NCBI GenBank assembly: GCA_016780665.1
Contig: JADHLM010000059.1
Location: 1 to 6,543 of the forward strand
Reading direction: 5' to 3'
Source: Hyphomicrobiales bacterium
GTDB lineage: Bacteria > Pseudomonadota > Alphaproteobacteria > Rhizobiales > TMED25
DNA length: 6,543 bases
Under the pieces are notes generated by a model, which searched no databases, was not told the origin of the DNA, and worked only from the letters and a program-made list of their open reading frames with translations. Shown piece after piece: positions 1 through 6,299 of this stretch; the stretch's first letter is position 1; each line of letters begins with the position of its first letter. Position numbers and translations under genes: made by a program.

Positions 1-216
1 CAAGGATTTCAAGTAAGTAAACCTGTACTAGAAATTAATCCAAATCACCCTATCTTCGGGTTAATCCAGAAGAAAGCAAAAAATAATAAATCTAAACAAG
101 TAGAAACCTTAGTAAGGGTGCTACTGGATTATGCTTTAATTATGGATGGTGAGAAACCCCATAATATAAAAACATTCGGAAAAGACATACTTGAGTTATT
201 GAATAATGTAAATTAA
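1..216 (+). CDS. htpG: Hsp90-family chaperone HtpG, C-terminal fragment
   Basis: The open frame runs from base 1 to a TAA at 214-216 and gives the last 71 residues of a protein whose 5' part lies outside the window. HtpG is the cytosolic bacterial Hsp90, an ATP-driven homodimeric chaperone; this piece matches its C-terminal dimerisation domain. What I see is the stretch KPVLEINPNHPIFGLI, which fits the HtpG 'LEINP-HP' motif, followed by a VLLDYALIMDGEKP segment equivalent to the family's 'LLLDQALLAEGE' helix, then a helix ending near the stop as HtpG does. The spacer between these motifs is lysine- and asparagine-rich (KKAKNNKSKQ), in keeping with the AT-rich genome. No ATPase motif can be checked here. 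The gene converges on acnB. Identification rests on this tail alone but the motif pair is fairly specific. Confidence 0.8.
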   Translation, partial: QGFQVSKPVLEINPNHPIFGLIQKKAKNNKSKQVETLVRVLLDYALIMDGEKPHNIKTFGKDILELLNNVN

Positions 217-249
217 GGATTCGATCGCTTATAACTCAAAATGCCATAT
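217..249. other. Convergent htpG/acnB intergenic gap, no clear terminator
   Basis: Only 33 nt separate the stop codons of the two converging genes. I find no GC-rich stem followed by a T-run on either strand; the only self-complementary piece is a short CGATCG. Transcripts from the two sides therefore probably overlap at their 3' ends, or termination is Rho-dependent or lies inside the coding sequences. Confidence 0.5.
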
Positions 250-3042
250 TTAATAATGAATTGATAGGGAGTCTCTAATATCCCCTGATTTTGGAGGTAT
301 AAACTTGGTTAAATCAATGCCAACAACTGCTGATTTGTATTCAGCAAATGTCGGAGTTCTTCCTAAGATTGCTGATAATACAACAACTGGAGTAGAGGCT
401 AATAGTGACTCACCCTTTTTGGCATTTGAGTCTTCTACAACACGACCTTTGAACAACCTTGTTGATGTTGCAAGGACAGTATCGCCTTTCTCAGCTTTTT
501 CTTGGTTACCCATACATAAATTACAACCTGGCCTCTCTAAATAAAGTATATTTTTGTATTCTGTACGCGCTGTATTCTTTGGATTTGTATCATCAAATTC
601 AAATCCTGAGTATTTTTGCAGAATCTCCCAATCACCTTCTTCAGTTAGCTCATCTATAATATTGTATGTCGGCGCCGTAACAACTAGTGGTGCGTTAAAT
701 TTAACTCCACCCTCAGCTTTTTCAAGATTCCTTAGCATTTTTGCTACAATTTTAAGATCGCCCTTATGAACCATGCAAGATCCAACAAATCCAAGGTCTA
801 CCTTCTTTTCAGCTTTATAATAAGAAATCGGTCTGATTGTATCGTGAGTATATCTCTTTGATATATCGATATTTTCAACATCTGGGTCCGCGATCATTGG
901 TTCAACTATTTTGTCAAGATCAACAACTACTTCTGAGTAATATTTTGCATTTGCATCAGGCTTTAATGTTGGTTTTTCATTTGTTTTTATTTGATTAATT
1001 CTTTTGGTAGCAATGTTAACTAGATTATTGAGCATGCCACTTGAGTTATCCATACCTTTCTCAATCATAGTTTTTATTCTAGATATTGCTATTTGAAGTG
1101 ACTCAATTAAGGTTTCATCATTTGAAATACAAATTGCAGCTTTTGCTTTCATTTCTGCAGACCAATCTGTAAATGTAAATGCCTGATCTGCAAGTAGTGT
1201 ACCAATATGGACCTCAATTATTCTACCTTGGAACACATTTTCATCAAATTGCTCAAGCATTTGAGCTTGTGTTGCGTGAACAACATCTCTAAAATCCATA
1301 TGGCTTTCCATTTTACCTTTGAAAGTAACTTTAACTGACTCTGGGATAGGCATTGAAGCTTCACCAGTTGCTAATGCAAGTGCTACCGTTCCTGAGTCAG
1401 CACCAAAAGCGACACCTTTTGACATTCTTGTATGAGAGTCACCTCCTATAATTATTGACCAATCATCAACGGTTATGTCGTTAAGAACTTTGTGAATAAC
1501 ATCAGTCATGGGGTGATAATTATCTTTTGGATCACGGCCTGTAATGAGCCCAAATTGATTCATAAATTTCATTAATTTTGGAGTGTTTTGCTGGGCTTTT
1601 AGGTCCCAAACTGATGCTGTATGGCATCCTGATTGATATGCACCATCTATTGTAGGCGCAATAGTTGTTGCTGCCATTGCTTCTAATTCTTGTACGGTCA
1701 TTGGACCAGTAGTATCTTGCGAACCAACTATATTTACCTTAACCCTCACATCAGAACCTGCATGTAGGGTAATTCTATCATCAACACCAATTGCATTAGC
1801 GTTAAATATCTTCTCTACTGCAGTCATTCCTTGATTTGGAATTGATACAATATTTGTTTCTGCATAGGGTGAATTCAAACTAATTTTTAAGATCTGACAT
1901 GCAAGATTTTGAAGTTTTTTCCCAAATACAACTACATATGAGCCACCTGCTCTGATAAAATCGAGATTCTGTTGTGTAAATGAAGATGATATATCAACTA
2001 ATTCTTTTTGACCTGTTTCATTATAGAGTTTCTTTGTTTTTGTATTAATTTTTAGTACAGTACCAGTATCAACTGTGTAAGTTTGTGTGAGAACAGGGTT
2101 TCCGTCATTGTTTAATATTGGATGTCCATTATTATCAAGAGCCTTAATCCAATTCTTTAAGTTGATACCGATGCCACCAGTAACCTCAACAGTTGTTTGA
2201 AATATTGGTGAGACTCCGTATGAACCTGCAACGATAGGTGCAAAATTTACAAATGGCACATATGGGCTTGCTTTTTTCCCAGTCCATAAGGCTACATTAT
2301 TCACACCAGACATGCGAGATGAACCAACTCCCATAGTACCCTTTTCGGCTATGAGCATAATTCGTTTGTCTGGGTGTTTGTTTTTTAGTTCAAGAATTTT
2401 AGATTGTGCCTCATCAGAAATAAAACATTTTCCATGTAATTCTCTATCTGCTCTTGAATGGGCCTGATTTCCAGGAGAGAGTAGATCCGTTGAAATATCA
2501 CCCTCTGCAGCAATGTAGGTTACCACGTCTATTTCTTCTTCAACATCAGGAAGGTTTGTGAAGAACTCAGCATGGGCATAGCTTTGTAGGATATCTGTTG
2601 CAATTTTATTACCATTTTCATAAGCTTGTTTGAGTCTCTCTATATCTGCATCATATAAAAACACCTGGCTTTTGAGAATATTACTGGACTGATGAGCTAT
2701 CTTTTCATTGTTACCTAATGCAAGATCAATTAGGACTTCGATGGATGGGCCACCTTTCATGTGAGATAATAATTCAAAAGCAAATTTATTATCTATTTCT
2801 GGAATATCAAGTGAGCCCAATATGATTTCTTTTAGAAACTTTGCTTTCTCTTTTGCTGCCCCAGTTGTACCCGGCAACGTATTGTAAATTAGATGATTTA
2901 AGCAATCTTTTTTATGAGTAGTATTTTGTTTTATGTGGCTAATTAGTTCTATAACTGTTTGACTATCTTCAATTGGTTTTGGATTAAGACCCTCTTTTTT
3001 TCGTGTCCCTATTTCTTTTAAATAATTTTCATATGCACTCAT
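250..3042 (-). CDS. acnB: Aconitate hydratase 2 / 2-methylisocitrate dehydratase, AcnB
   Basis: This 930-aa cytosolic [4Fe-4S] enzyme interconverts citrate and isocitrate through cis-aconitate in the TCA cycle; AcnB enzymes often also hydrate 2-methyl-cis-aconitate in propionate catabolism. The order is that of AcnB: an N-terminal helical (HEAT-like) domain with LPGTTGAAKEKAKFLKEIILG, then the swivel domain moved ahead of the catalytic core (GDISTDLLSPGNQAHSRADR, GSSRMSGVNN), then the catalytic domains (VGSQDTTGPMT, SGCHTASVWD, IIGGDSHTRMSKGVAFGADS). The three cluster ligands are visible: Cys756 in VGSCMVHKGD and Cys840/Cys843 in RPGCNLCMGNQ. It is longer than the E. coli enzyme (865 aa) and closely resembles, from memory, the long form common in Bacteroidetes. 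The ATG at 3042 gives the expected MSAYENYLKEI start; the nearest Shine-Dalgarno-like element is only GAG, 6 nt upstream. It diverges from ccmA. Family assignment is secure; lineage is inference. Confidence 0.97.
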   Translation of the reverse strand: MSAYENYLKEIGTRKKEGLNPKPIEDSQTVIELISHIKQNTTHKKDCLNHLIYNTLPGTTGAAKEKAKFLKEIILGSLDIPEIDNKFAFELLSHMKGGPSIEVLIDLALGNNEKIAHQSSNILKSQVFLYDADIERLKQAYENGNKIATDILQSYAHAEFFTNLPDVEEEIDVVTYIAAEGDISTDLLSPGNQAHSRADRELHGKCFISDEAQSKILELKNKHPDKRIMLIAEKGTMGVGSSRMSGVNNVALWTGKKASPYVPFVNFAPIVAGSYGVSPIFQTTVEVTGGIGINLKNWIKALDNNGHPILNNDGNPVLTQTYTVDTGTVLKINTKTKKLYNETGQKELVDISSSFTQQNLDFIRAGGSYVVVFGKKLQNLACQILKISLNSPYAETNIVSIPNQGMTAVEKIFNANAIGVDDRITLHAGSDVRVKVNIVGSQDTTGPMTVQELEAMAATTIAPTIDGAYQSGCHTASVWDLKAQQNTPKLMKFMNQFGLITGRDPKDNYHPMTDVIHKVLNDITVDDWSIIIGGDSHTRMSKGVAFGADSGTVALALATGEASMPIPESVKVTFKGKMESHMDFRDVVHATQAQMLEQFDENVFQGRIIEVHIGTLLADQAFTFTDWSAEMKAKAAICISNDETLIESLQIAISRIKTMIEKGMDNSSGMLNNLVNIATKRINQIKTNEKPTLKPDANAKYYSEVVVDLDKIVEPMIADPDVENIDISKRYTHDTIRPISYYKAEKKVDLGFVGSCMVHKGDLKIVAKMLRNLEKAEGGVKFNAPLVVTAPTYNIIDELTEEGDWEILQKYSGFEFDDTNPKNTARTEYKNILYLERPGCNLCMGNQEKAEKGDTVLATSTRLFKGRVVEDSNAKKGESLLASTPVVVLSAILGRTPTFAEYKSAVVGIDLTKFIPPKSGDIRDSLSIHY

Positions 3043-3058
3043 TTTTTGCTCATTTTTT
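3037..3058 (-). repeat. 11-bp tandem duplication spanning the acnB start codon
   Basis: Read on the minus strand, two adjacent 11-bp units occur, AAAAAATGAGC and AAAAAATGAGT, identical at 10 of 11 positions (plus-strand positions 3048-3058 and 3037-3047). The downstream copy contains the acnB ATG. The upstream copy supplies a second, out-of-frame ATG at 3053-3051. The repeat itself is seen directly; any functional meaning is unproven, and in such AT-rich DNA replication slippage is a sufficient explanation. Confidence 0.7.
3039..3053 (-). other. Possible 4-codon mini-ORF overlapping the acnB start
   Basis: From the duplicated ATG at 3053 the frame reads Met-Ser-Lys-Lys-stop, and its TGA overlaps the acnB start in an ATGA junction. 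An AGAAG element lies 7 nt upstream of this ATG, a better placed ribosome-binding-like sequence than anything in front of the acnB ATG itself (where AGAAG is 18 nt away). This would allow stop-start coupled initiation of acnB. It may equally be a by-product of the tandem repeat. Confidence 0.25.
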
Positions 3059-3128
3059 ATCTTCTAATTAACCTAAATTTTTATATTGTTTTACCATGAT
3101 AGAAAAGACATTCAAGTATATTTTGATC

Positions 3129-3157
3129 GTGTAAGTATTTAATGTTATCTATATAAT
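3129..3157 (+). promoter_or_regulatory. Candidate promoter for the ccmABCDG operon
   Basis: A perfect TATAAT -10 hexamer sits at 3152-3157. Seventeen nt before it is GTGTAA (3129-3134), a weak -35 that keeps only the T, G and final A of TTGACA. The predicted transcript start near 3164-3166 would leave a leader of only about 15-22 nt before ccmA. The -10 is part of a 10-bp palindrome (TATAATTATA, 3152-3161). The same GTGTAAG-N16-TATAAT string recurs upstream of the NIPSNAP gene, which raises confidence above that for a lone AT-rich match. Confidence 0.45.
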
Positions 3158-3186
3158 TATAAATAAACAAACACAATTTTATGCTT

Positions 3187-3783
3187 ATGAAATTACACAT
3201 ACAAGGTTTGAATTTTTCTTATGGAGAAAAAAAAGTTTTTGAAGATACTAACATTGATCTTTCAGCTGATAAAATAACAGTTCTTTTTGGTAAGAATGGA
3301 ACAGGAAAGTCGACTTTGTTAAAGTTGATCGCAGGGATAGAAAGGTGTGATGAAGGTGATATTTTATTTTCAGATAAAAATGGTTCAATTTTCGCACCAA
3401 AAGGAATGATTGCGTATCTTGGCCATAAATTAGTTTTAAAAGAAGAACTAACAGTTGAACAAAATATTTCTTTTTGGAGTGATTTTTATCAAAATACTTT
3501 GGATGAAAATAATTTTCGACTCTTAGAAATAGACAGATTAAGATATTTGAATGTATCAGAGTTATCTCAGGGACAAAAGAAGAAGCTTGCCTTCATGAGG
3601 GTGCTTTTATCAAACAAACCAATTTGGTTATTAGATGAACCTCTGTCTAATCTCGACATGGATTCAACAGAAACAATTAAAAAACTTATTTCAGATCGTA
3701 TATCAGCAGATAATTTGGTTTTAGTTACCTCACATACAAAATCAATTTTTTCAAAAGAACAAATCATTACTCTTGGCAATTAA
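3187..3783 (+). CDS. ccmA: Cytochrome c biogenesis ABC transporter ATP-binding protein CcmA
   Basis: CcmA is the cytoplasmic ATPase of the CcmABCD complex; its ATP hydrolysis drives release of haem-loaded holo-CcmE from CcmC/CcmD in System I cytochrome c maturation. Counting from the ATG at 3187 (198 aa), one sees Walker A GKNGTGKST at 35-43, a YLGHKLVLKEELTVEQN segment at 77-93 where CcmA characteristically has His in the Q-loop position, the ABC signature LSQGQ at 126-130, Walker B plus D-loop WLLDEPLSNLD at 147-157, and the H-loop His at 183. About 200 aa is the normal CcmA length. An in-frame ATG at 3181 would add two residues (ML); I prefer 3187 because MKLHIQGLNFSYG matches the usual start, but neither has a Shine-Dalgarno sequence. 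It is the first gene of a five-gene operon and diverges from acnB. Confidence 0.93.
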   Translation: MKLHIQGLNFSYGEKKVFEDTNIDLSADKITVLFGKNGTGKSTLLKLIAGIERCDEGDILFSDKNGSIFAPKGMIAYLGHKLVLKEELTVEQNISFWSDFYQNTLDENNFRLLEIDRLRYLNVSELSQGQKKKLAFMRVLLSNKPIWLLDEPLSNLDMDSTETIKKLISDRISADNLVLVTSHTKSIFSKEQIITLGN

Positions 3784-3787
3784 AAAT

Positions 3788-4456
3788 ATGAACCATATAG
3801 TCCCAATAATAAAAAGAGATCTCCATATTTACTTTAGAAATAAATCATCAATATTAATAGCCATTATTTTTTTTCTTGTTGTGACCTCCATACTTCCAAT
3901 TGGGATAGGACCAGATATCAAAGTACTTGAATCAATATCCCCTGGGTTACTCTGGATTGCATTTTTTTTGTCGATTTTATTAAATATAAGTATTGTTTTT
4001 GAGAATGATTTTAAGGATGGTTCTTTGGATTTAATTTTAATCGAGTCTGAATTACCCGAGTTAGCCATTATTAGTAAGATCATCAGCTTCTGGCTAATTG
4101 TAGTTCTACCTTTAGTGATTTTTTTACCACTTGGGGGGATTATTTTAAATCTACCATTAGGTAATATTAAGCAAATAATTTTACTGATAATTATAAGTAG
4201 TCCCTTTATGATTTTGATCGCTTCTATGGGCTCTGCAATGGCATTGCGTGTATCAAATCCTAGCTTACTAATAACAATATTGATAATACCATTTTATATT
4301 CCCATATTAATTTTTGGTACTTTACCTTTTATTGAAAATGATATTATGAATTTTAGTTTTTCTAGATCACTTATGCTTTTAACTTCTGCATCAATCTTCG
4401 CAATTGTATTTGTGCCATATTTATTGATATATGTACTAAAAGTTAATTCTGATTGA
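3788..4456 (+). CDS. ccmB: Haem exporter/cytochrome c biogenesis membrane protein CcmB
   Basis: CcmB is the six-helix inner-membrane permease subunit that pairs with CcmA. The 222-aa product from the ATG at 3788 has the family's usual length and landmarks: the short amphipathic start IIKRDLHIYFRN, a first membrane segment at about 22-38 leading into PIGIGPD, the ISPGLLWIAFFLSILL segment, the conserved acidic loop FENDFKDGSL at 71-80, and a late IIPFYIPILIFG helix. An upstream in-frame TTG at 3773 would add five residues inside the ccmA end; it has no better ribosome-binding site, so I reject it. The ATG lies 4 nt after the ccmA stop, implying translational coupling. Confidence 0.93.
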   Translation: MNHIVPIIKRDLHIYFRNKSSILIAIIFFLVVTSILPIGIGPDIKVLESISPGLLWIAFFLSILLNISIVFENDFKDGSLDLILIESELPELAIISKIISFWLIVVLPLVIFLPLGGIILNLPLGNIKQIILLIIISSPFMILIASMGSAMALRVSNPSLLITILIIPFYIPILIFGTLPFIENDIMNFSFSRSLMLLTSASIFAIVFVPYLLIYVLKVNSD

Positions 4457-4464
4457 GGTTTAAT

Positions 4465-5169
4465 TTGAAAGTTTTTAATCCAAATCGACTACTAAATCTA
4501 ATCAATAAGTTTGTTTTGTACATATTTATTCTAGGTTGTCTTTTCCTTGCATTTGGTTTTTATTATGTTTTCTTTATATCACCAAATGATTACCAGCAGG
4601 GCATCATGGTAAAAATTATGTATATTCATGTTCCATCTGCTTGGTTGAGTATGGGAATTTATACCTCAATTGCTATTGCAAATTTATTATTTTTGATAAG
4701 AAAAATACCAACGGCTTCAATAATTGCAAAAGCATCTGCACCTTTAGGATTGATTTTTACACTTATTGTTCTTATATCTGGCATATTTTGGGGAAGGCCA
4801 ATGTGGGGTGTATGGTGGGTTTGGGATGCACGTTTAACATCCATGTTGGTGCTGTTGTTTATTTATCTCGGTTTAATATTGATTTACAGGATGGAAAATG
4901 GTGAAAATAAATACTCAAAAATTGCTGCGGTTTACTCAATACTAGGACTTATTAATATTCCAATAATTAAATTTTCAGTTGATTGGTGGAATACATTACA
5001 TCAGCCAGCAAGTGTATTAAGACTTGATGGTCCCACAATACATACGAGTATGTTATATCCATTATTGATTGTTTTTCTTGGTTTTATATTCTTATTCTTA
5101 TATTACTTATTGTTGTCTATAAAGATTGAACTGCTTGAAAACAAATTCAGACAATCCAAAGCAAATTAA
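4465..5169 (+). CDS. ccmC: Cytochrome c biogenesis haem-handling protein CcmC
   Basis: CcmC is an inner-membrane protein that binds haem at its periplasmic face and, with CcmD, passes it to the chaperone CcmE. The signature WWD motif is present as GRPMWGVWWVWDARLTS (residues about 111-126), with the two haem-axial histidines flanking it: His55 in MYIHVPSAW and His179 in WWNTLHQPASV. Five to six further hydrophobic helices are evident. I choose the TTG at 4465 (234 aa) because TGAGG (4454-4458), made partly from the ccmB stop codon, lies 6 nt upstream; the first in-frame candidate is another TTG at 4453 that overlaps the ccmB stop and lacks any ribosome-binding site. No ATG start is available before the first membrane helix, so a TTG start is likely. 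It is cotranscribed with ccmB. Confidence 0.94.
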   Translation: MKVFNPNRLLNLINKFVLYIFILGCLFLAFGFYYVFFISPNDYQQGIMVKIMYIHVPSAWLSMGIYTSIAIANLLFLIRKIPTASIIAKASAPLGLIFTLIVLISGIFWGRPMWGVWWVWDARLTSMLVLLFIYLGLILIYRMENGENKYSKIAAVYSILGLINIPIIKFSVDWWNTLHQPASVLRLDGPTIHTSMLYPLLIVFLGFIFLFLYYLLLSIKIELLENKFRQSKAN

Positions 5170-5186
5170 GAGGTTAGATATAATTG

Positions 5187-5336
5187 ATGGAAAATTACTA
5201 TCTATATTTTATTTTATTTTCATACTGTACTGCAATTATTCTTATATCAATTTATCATATTCATTTGAATAAAAGACTCAAAAAGATTAACTCAATGAAT
5301 GATAGTGGAAGGGAGAGGCGTGAAAAAAGGAAATAA
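5187..5336 (+). CDS. ccmD: Haem exporter small subunit CcmD
   Basis: This 49-aa ORF sits exactly where ccmD is expected, between ccmC and ccmG. CcmD is a tiny single-span membrane protein that stabilises the CcmC-CcmE complex and is needed for release of holo-CcmE. The sequence begins MENYYLYFILFSYCTAIILI, giving aromatic residues near the N-terminus, a Tyr in the 'SY' position typical of CcmD, and one membrane helix at about 6-23. A basic cytoplasmic tail follows (HLNKRLKKI and then GRERREKRK at the C-terminus). GAGG at 5170-5173 is 13 nt from the ATG, rather far; an in-frame TTG at 5184 would be slightly closer. The 3' end overlaps ccmG by 17 nt. CcmD sequences diverge strongly, so the call rests on position, size and topology. 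Confidence 0.8.
   Translation: MENYYLYFILFSYCTAIILISIYHIHLNKRLKKINSMNDSGRERREKRK
5307..5319 (+). promoter_or_regulatory. Ribosome-binding site that decides the ccmG start
   Basis: A strong purine run, GGAAGGGAGAGG, ends just before a GTG at 5320; its GGAAGG core (5307-5312) is 7 nt from that GTG. The upstream in-frame ATG at 5299 is preceded by AGATTAACTCAATGA, with no such element. The run lies inside the ccmD coding sequence, where it encodes part of the Gly-Arg-rich tail. Confidence 0.6.
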
Positions 5337-5877
5337 AAAGAATTTCTTCTATTTAATCCCATTATTCTTATTTCTTATACTTATCTATTTTTTTTATGAT
5401 AGTTTGCAGAGAGATAATAATAATCTTATCCAGAAGAATAGCTCAGTTTTTACAGGGAAAGCTTTCCCTAAAATTGAATATCAAGATGTAGAGCTAGATG
5501 GAACAATATATTCAGGTTTTGGTAATATTGATTTTCAAAAAAATGAAATTTCTTTAGTTAATATTTGGGCATCTTGGTGTACTCCTTGTAGAGCTGAACA
5601 TGAGTATTTGATGGAACTTAGTGATTTATCTATTCCAATATATGGGATTAATTACAGAGATAAATATGAAAATGCTGATAGTTTTTTGAAAGAATTAGGA
5701 AACCCATATTCAGGTATAGGCTTTGATTTGGATGGAGTGTCTGCAGTGACATTGGGAATATTTGGTGTGCCAGAAACTATTATTGTTGGGAGAGAAGGTA
5801 ATATTGTAAAGAAGTATCTCGGACCTATCACTCCCATTCAAGCTGAAGAAATTAAATCCATGTGGATGGGTATTTAA
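5320..5877 (+). CDS. ccmG: Periplasmic thiol:disulfide interchange protein CcmG (DsbE)
   Basis: CcmG is a membrane-tethered periplasmic thioredoxin that receives electrons from CcdA/DsbD and reduces apocytochrome c or CcmH so that haem can be attached. From the GTG at 5320 the protein is 185 aa. It has a lysine-rich cytoplasmic start, an uncleaved membrane anchor at about 9-26, and a thioredoxin-like domain. The active site WCTPC has Cys87 and Cys90 inside NIWASWCTPCRAEH. The CcmG-specific GINYRDKYENA follows at 109-119, then the acidic patch FDLDGVSA and the cis-proline loop GVPET with Pro151. NYRDK and AEH set it apart from generic thioredoxins and TlpA. Starting at ATG 5299 would give 192 aa but lacks a ribosome-binding site. 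This is the last gene of the ccm operon. Confidence 0.93.
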   Translation: MKKGNKKNFFYLIPLFLFLILIYFFYDSLQRDNNNLIQKNSSVFTGKAFPKIEYQDVELDGTIYSGFGNIDFQKNEISLVNIWASWCTPCRAEHEYLMELSDLSIPIYGINYRDKYENADSFLKELGNPYSGIGFDLDGVSAVTLGIFGVPETIIVGREGNIVKKYLGPITPIQAEEIKSMWMGI

Positions 5878-5885
5878 TAAATTAA

Positions 5886-5914
5886 GTGTAAGAGTAGAAT
5901 TTATAGCTTATAAT
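5886..5914 (+). promoter_or_regulatory. Candidate promoter for the NIPSNAP-cupin unit
   Basis: In the 74-nt gap after ccmG there is TATAAT at 5909-5914 with GTGTAA at 5886-5891, spacer 17 nt. The hexamers and spacing are the same as upstream of ccmA. The expected transcript start near 5921 leaves a leader of about 30 nt that includes the gene's AGGGA ribosome-binding site. A 5-bp inverted repeat (TTATA-GCT-TATAA, 5901-5913) overlaps the -10 and could be an operator or just AT-rich chance. No terminator hairpin for the ccm operon is visible in this gap. Confidence 0.4.
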
Positions 5915-5951
5915 TAAAACGTTATATTAAATAAAAAAAGGGATAAGAAAT

Positions 5952-6278
5952 ATGATTTATGAGATTAGGGTATATCATTGTACACCAGGAAAATTACCAA
6001 AGGTCTTGGACAGATTTGAGAATGTTGTTTTCGGTTTTTGGGAAAAATATGGAATTAAATCAGTTGGTTTCTGGACTACTCTTATTGGGCAGTCGAATAT
6101 GGATGTTACTTATTTGCTTGAATGGAACTCACTTGCTGAGCGTGAAGAAAAATGGAATGCATTCCAAGCAGACCCAGAATGGATTAAAGCGAGAGCAGCA
6201 ACAGAACCTGATGGACCACTCGTATCTTCATATTCAAACCAGATTTTGCAACCTACAAAATTTTCAAAATTAAAATAA
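5952..6278 (+). CDS. NIPSNAP family protein
   Basis: This 108-aa cytosolic protein begins MIYEIRVYHCTPGKLPKVLDRF, the standard opening of single-domain bacterial NIPSNAP proteins, which adopt a ferredoxin-like alpha/beta-barrel fold. Further family matches are FWEKYGIKSVGFWTTLIG, the TYLLEWNSLAEREEKWNAF strand-helix unit, the DPEWIKAR segment, and a C-terminal strand SYSNQILQPTKFS. The length is normal for one NIPSNAP domain, so it looks intact. The biochemical role of bacterial members is not established; they are often encoded near catabolic genes, and I do not assign a substrate. The ATG at 5952 has AGGGA (5939-5943) 8 nt upstream. It is separated from ccmG by a gap with its own candidate promoter, but is only 21 nt from the next gene, with which it is probably cotranscribed. 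Confidence 0.88.
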   Translation: MIYEIRVYHCTPGKLPKVLDRFENVVFGFWEKYGIKSVGFWTTLIGQSNMDVTYLLEWNSLAEREEKWNAFQADPEWIKARAATEPDGPLVSSYSNQILQPTKFSKLK

Positions 6279-6289
6279 TATAATTAAAT

Positions 6290-6299
6290 GGAGGAATAA
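6290..6299 (+). promoter_or_regulatory. Strong Shine-Dalgarno site of the cupin gene
   Basis: GGAGG (6290-6294) precedes the ATG at 6300 by 5 nt. It is the clearest canonical ribosome-binding site in the window and fixes the start of the truncated gene. Confidence 0.75.

Noticed and set aside
305..769. Overlapping + strand open frames of 66-79 codons opposite the 3' part of acnB
   Set aside because: They lie antisense to a well conserved acnB, show no family resemblance, and lack convincing ribosome-binding sites.
2075..2081. A further GTGTAAG copy inside acnB
   Set aside because: No TATAAT follows at the 16-nt distance and it lies within a conserved coding region, so it is treated as chance.
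3043..3128. A specific sigma-70 promoter for acnB on the minus strand
   Set aside because: TTGAAT with a TAAAAC 16 nt later, and an isolated TATCAT, are only partial matches in very AT-rich sequence; no single choice stands out.
3773..3787. TTG at 3773 as the ccmB start
   Set aside because: It adds five non-conserved residues inside the ccmA end; the ATG at 3788 gives the normal CcmB N-terminus and length.
5878..5951. Rho-independent terminator after ccmG
   Set aside because: The only inverted repeat is a 5-bp A/T stem (TTATA-GCT-TATAA) with no T-run after it; it is too weak to call.
5959..6273. A 104-codon + strand frame inside the NIPSNAP gene
   Set aside because: It is the shifted-frame shadow of a clear NIPSNAP protein and has no recognisable features.
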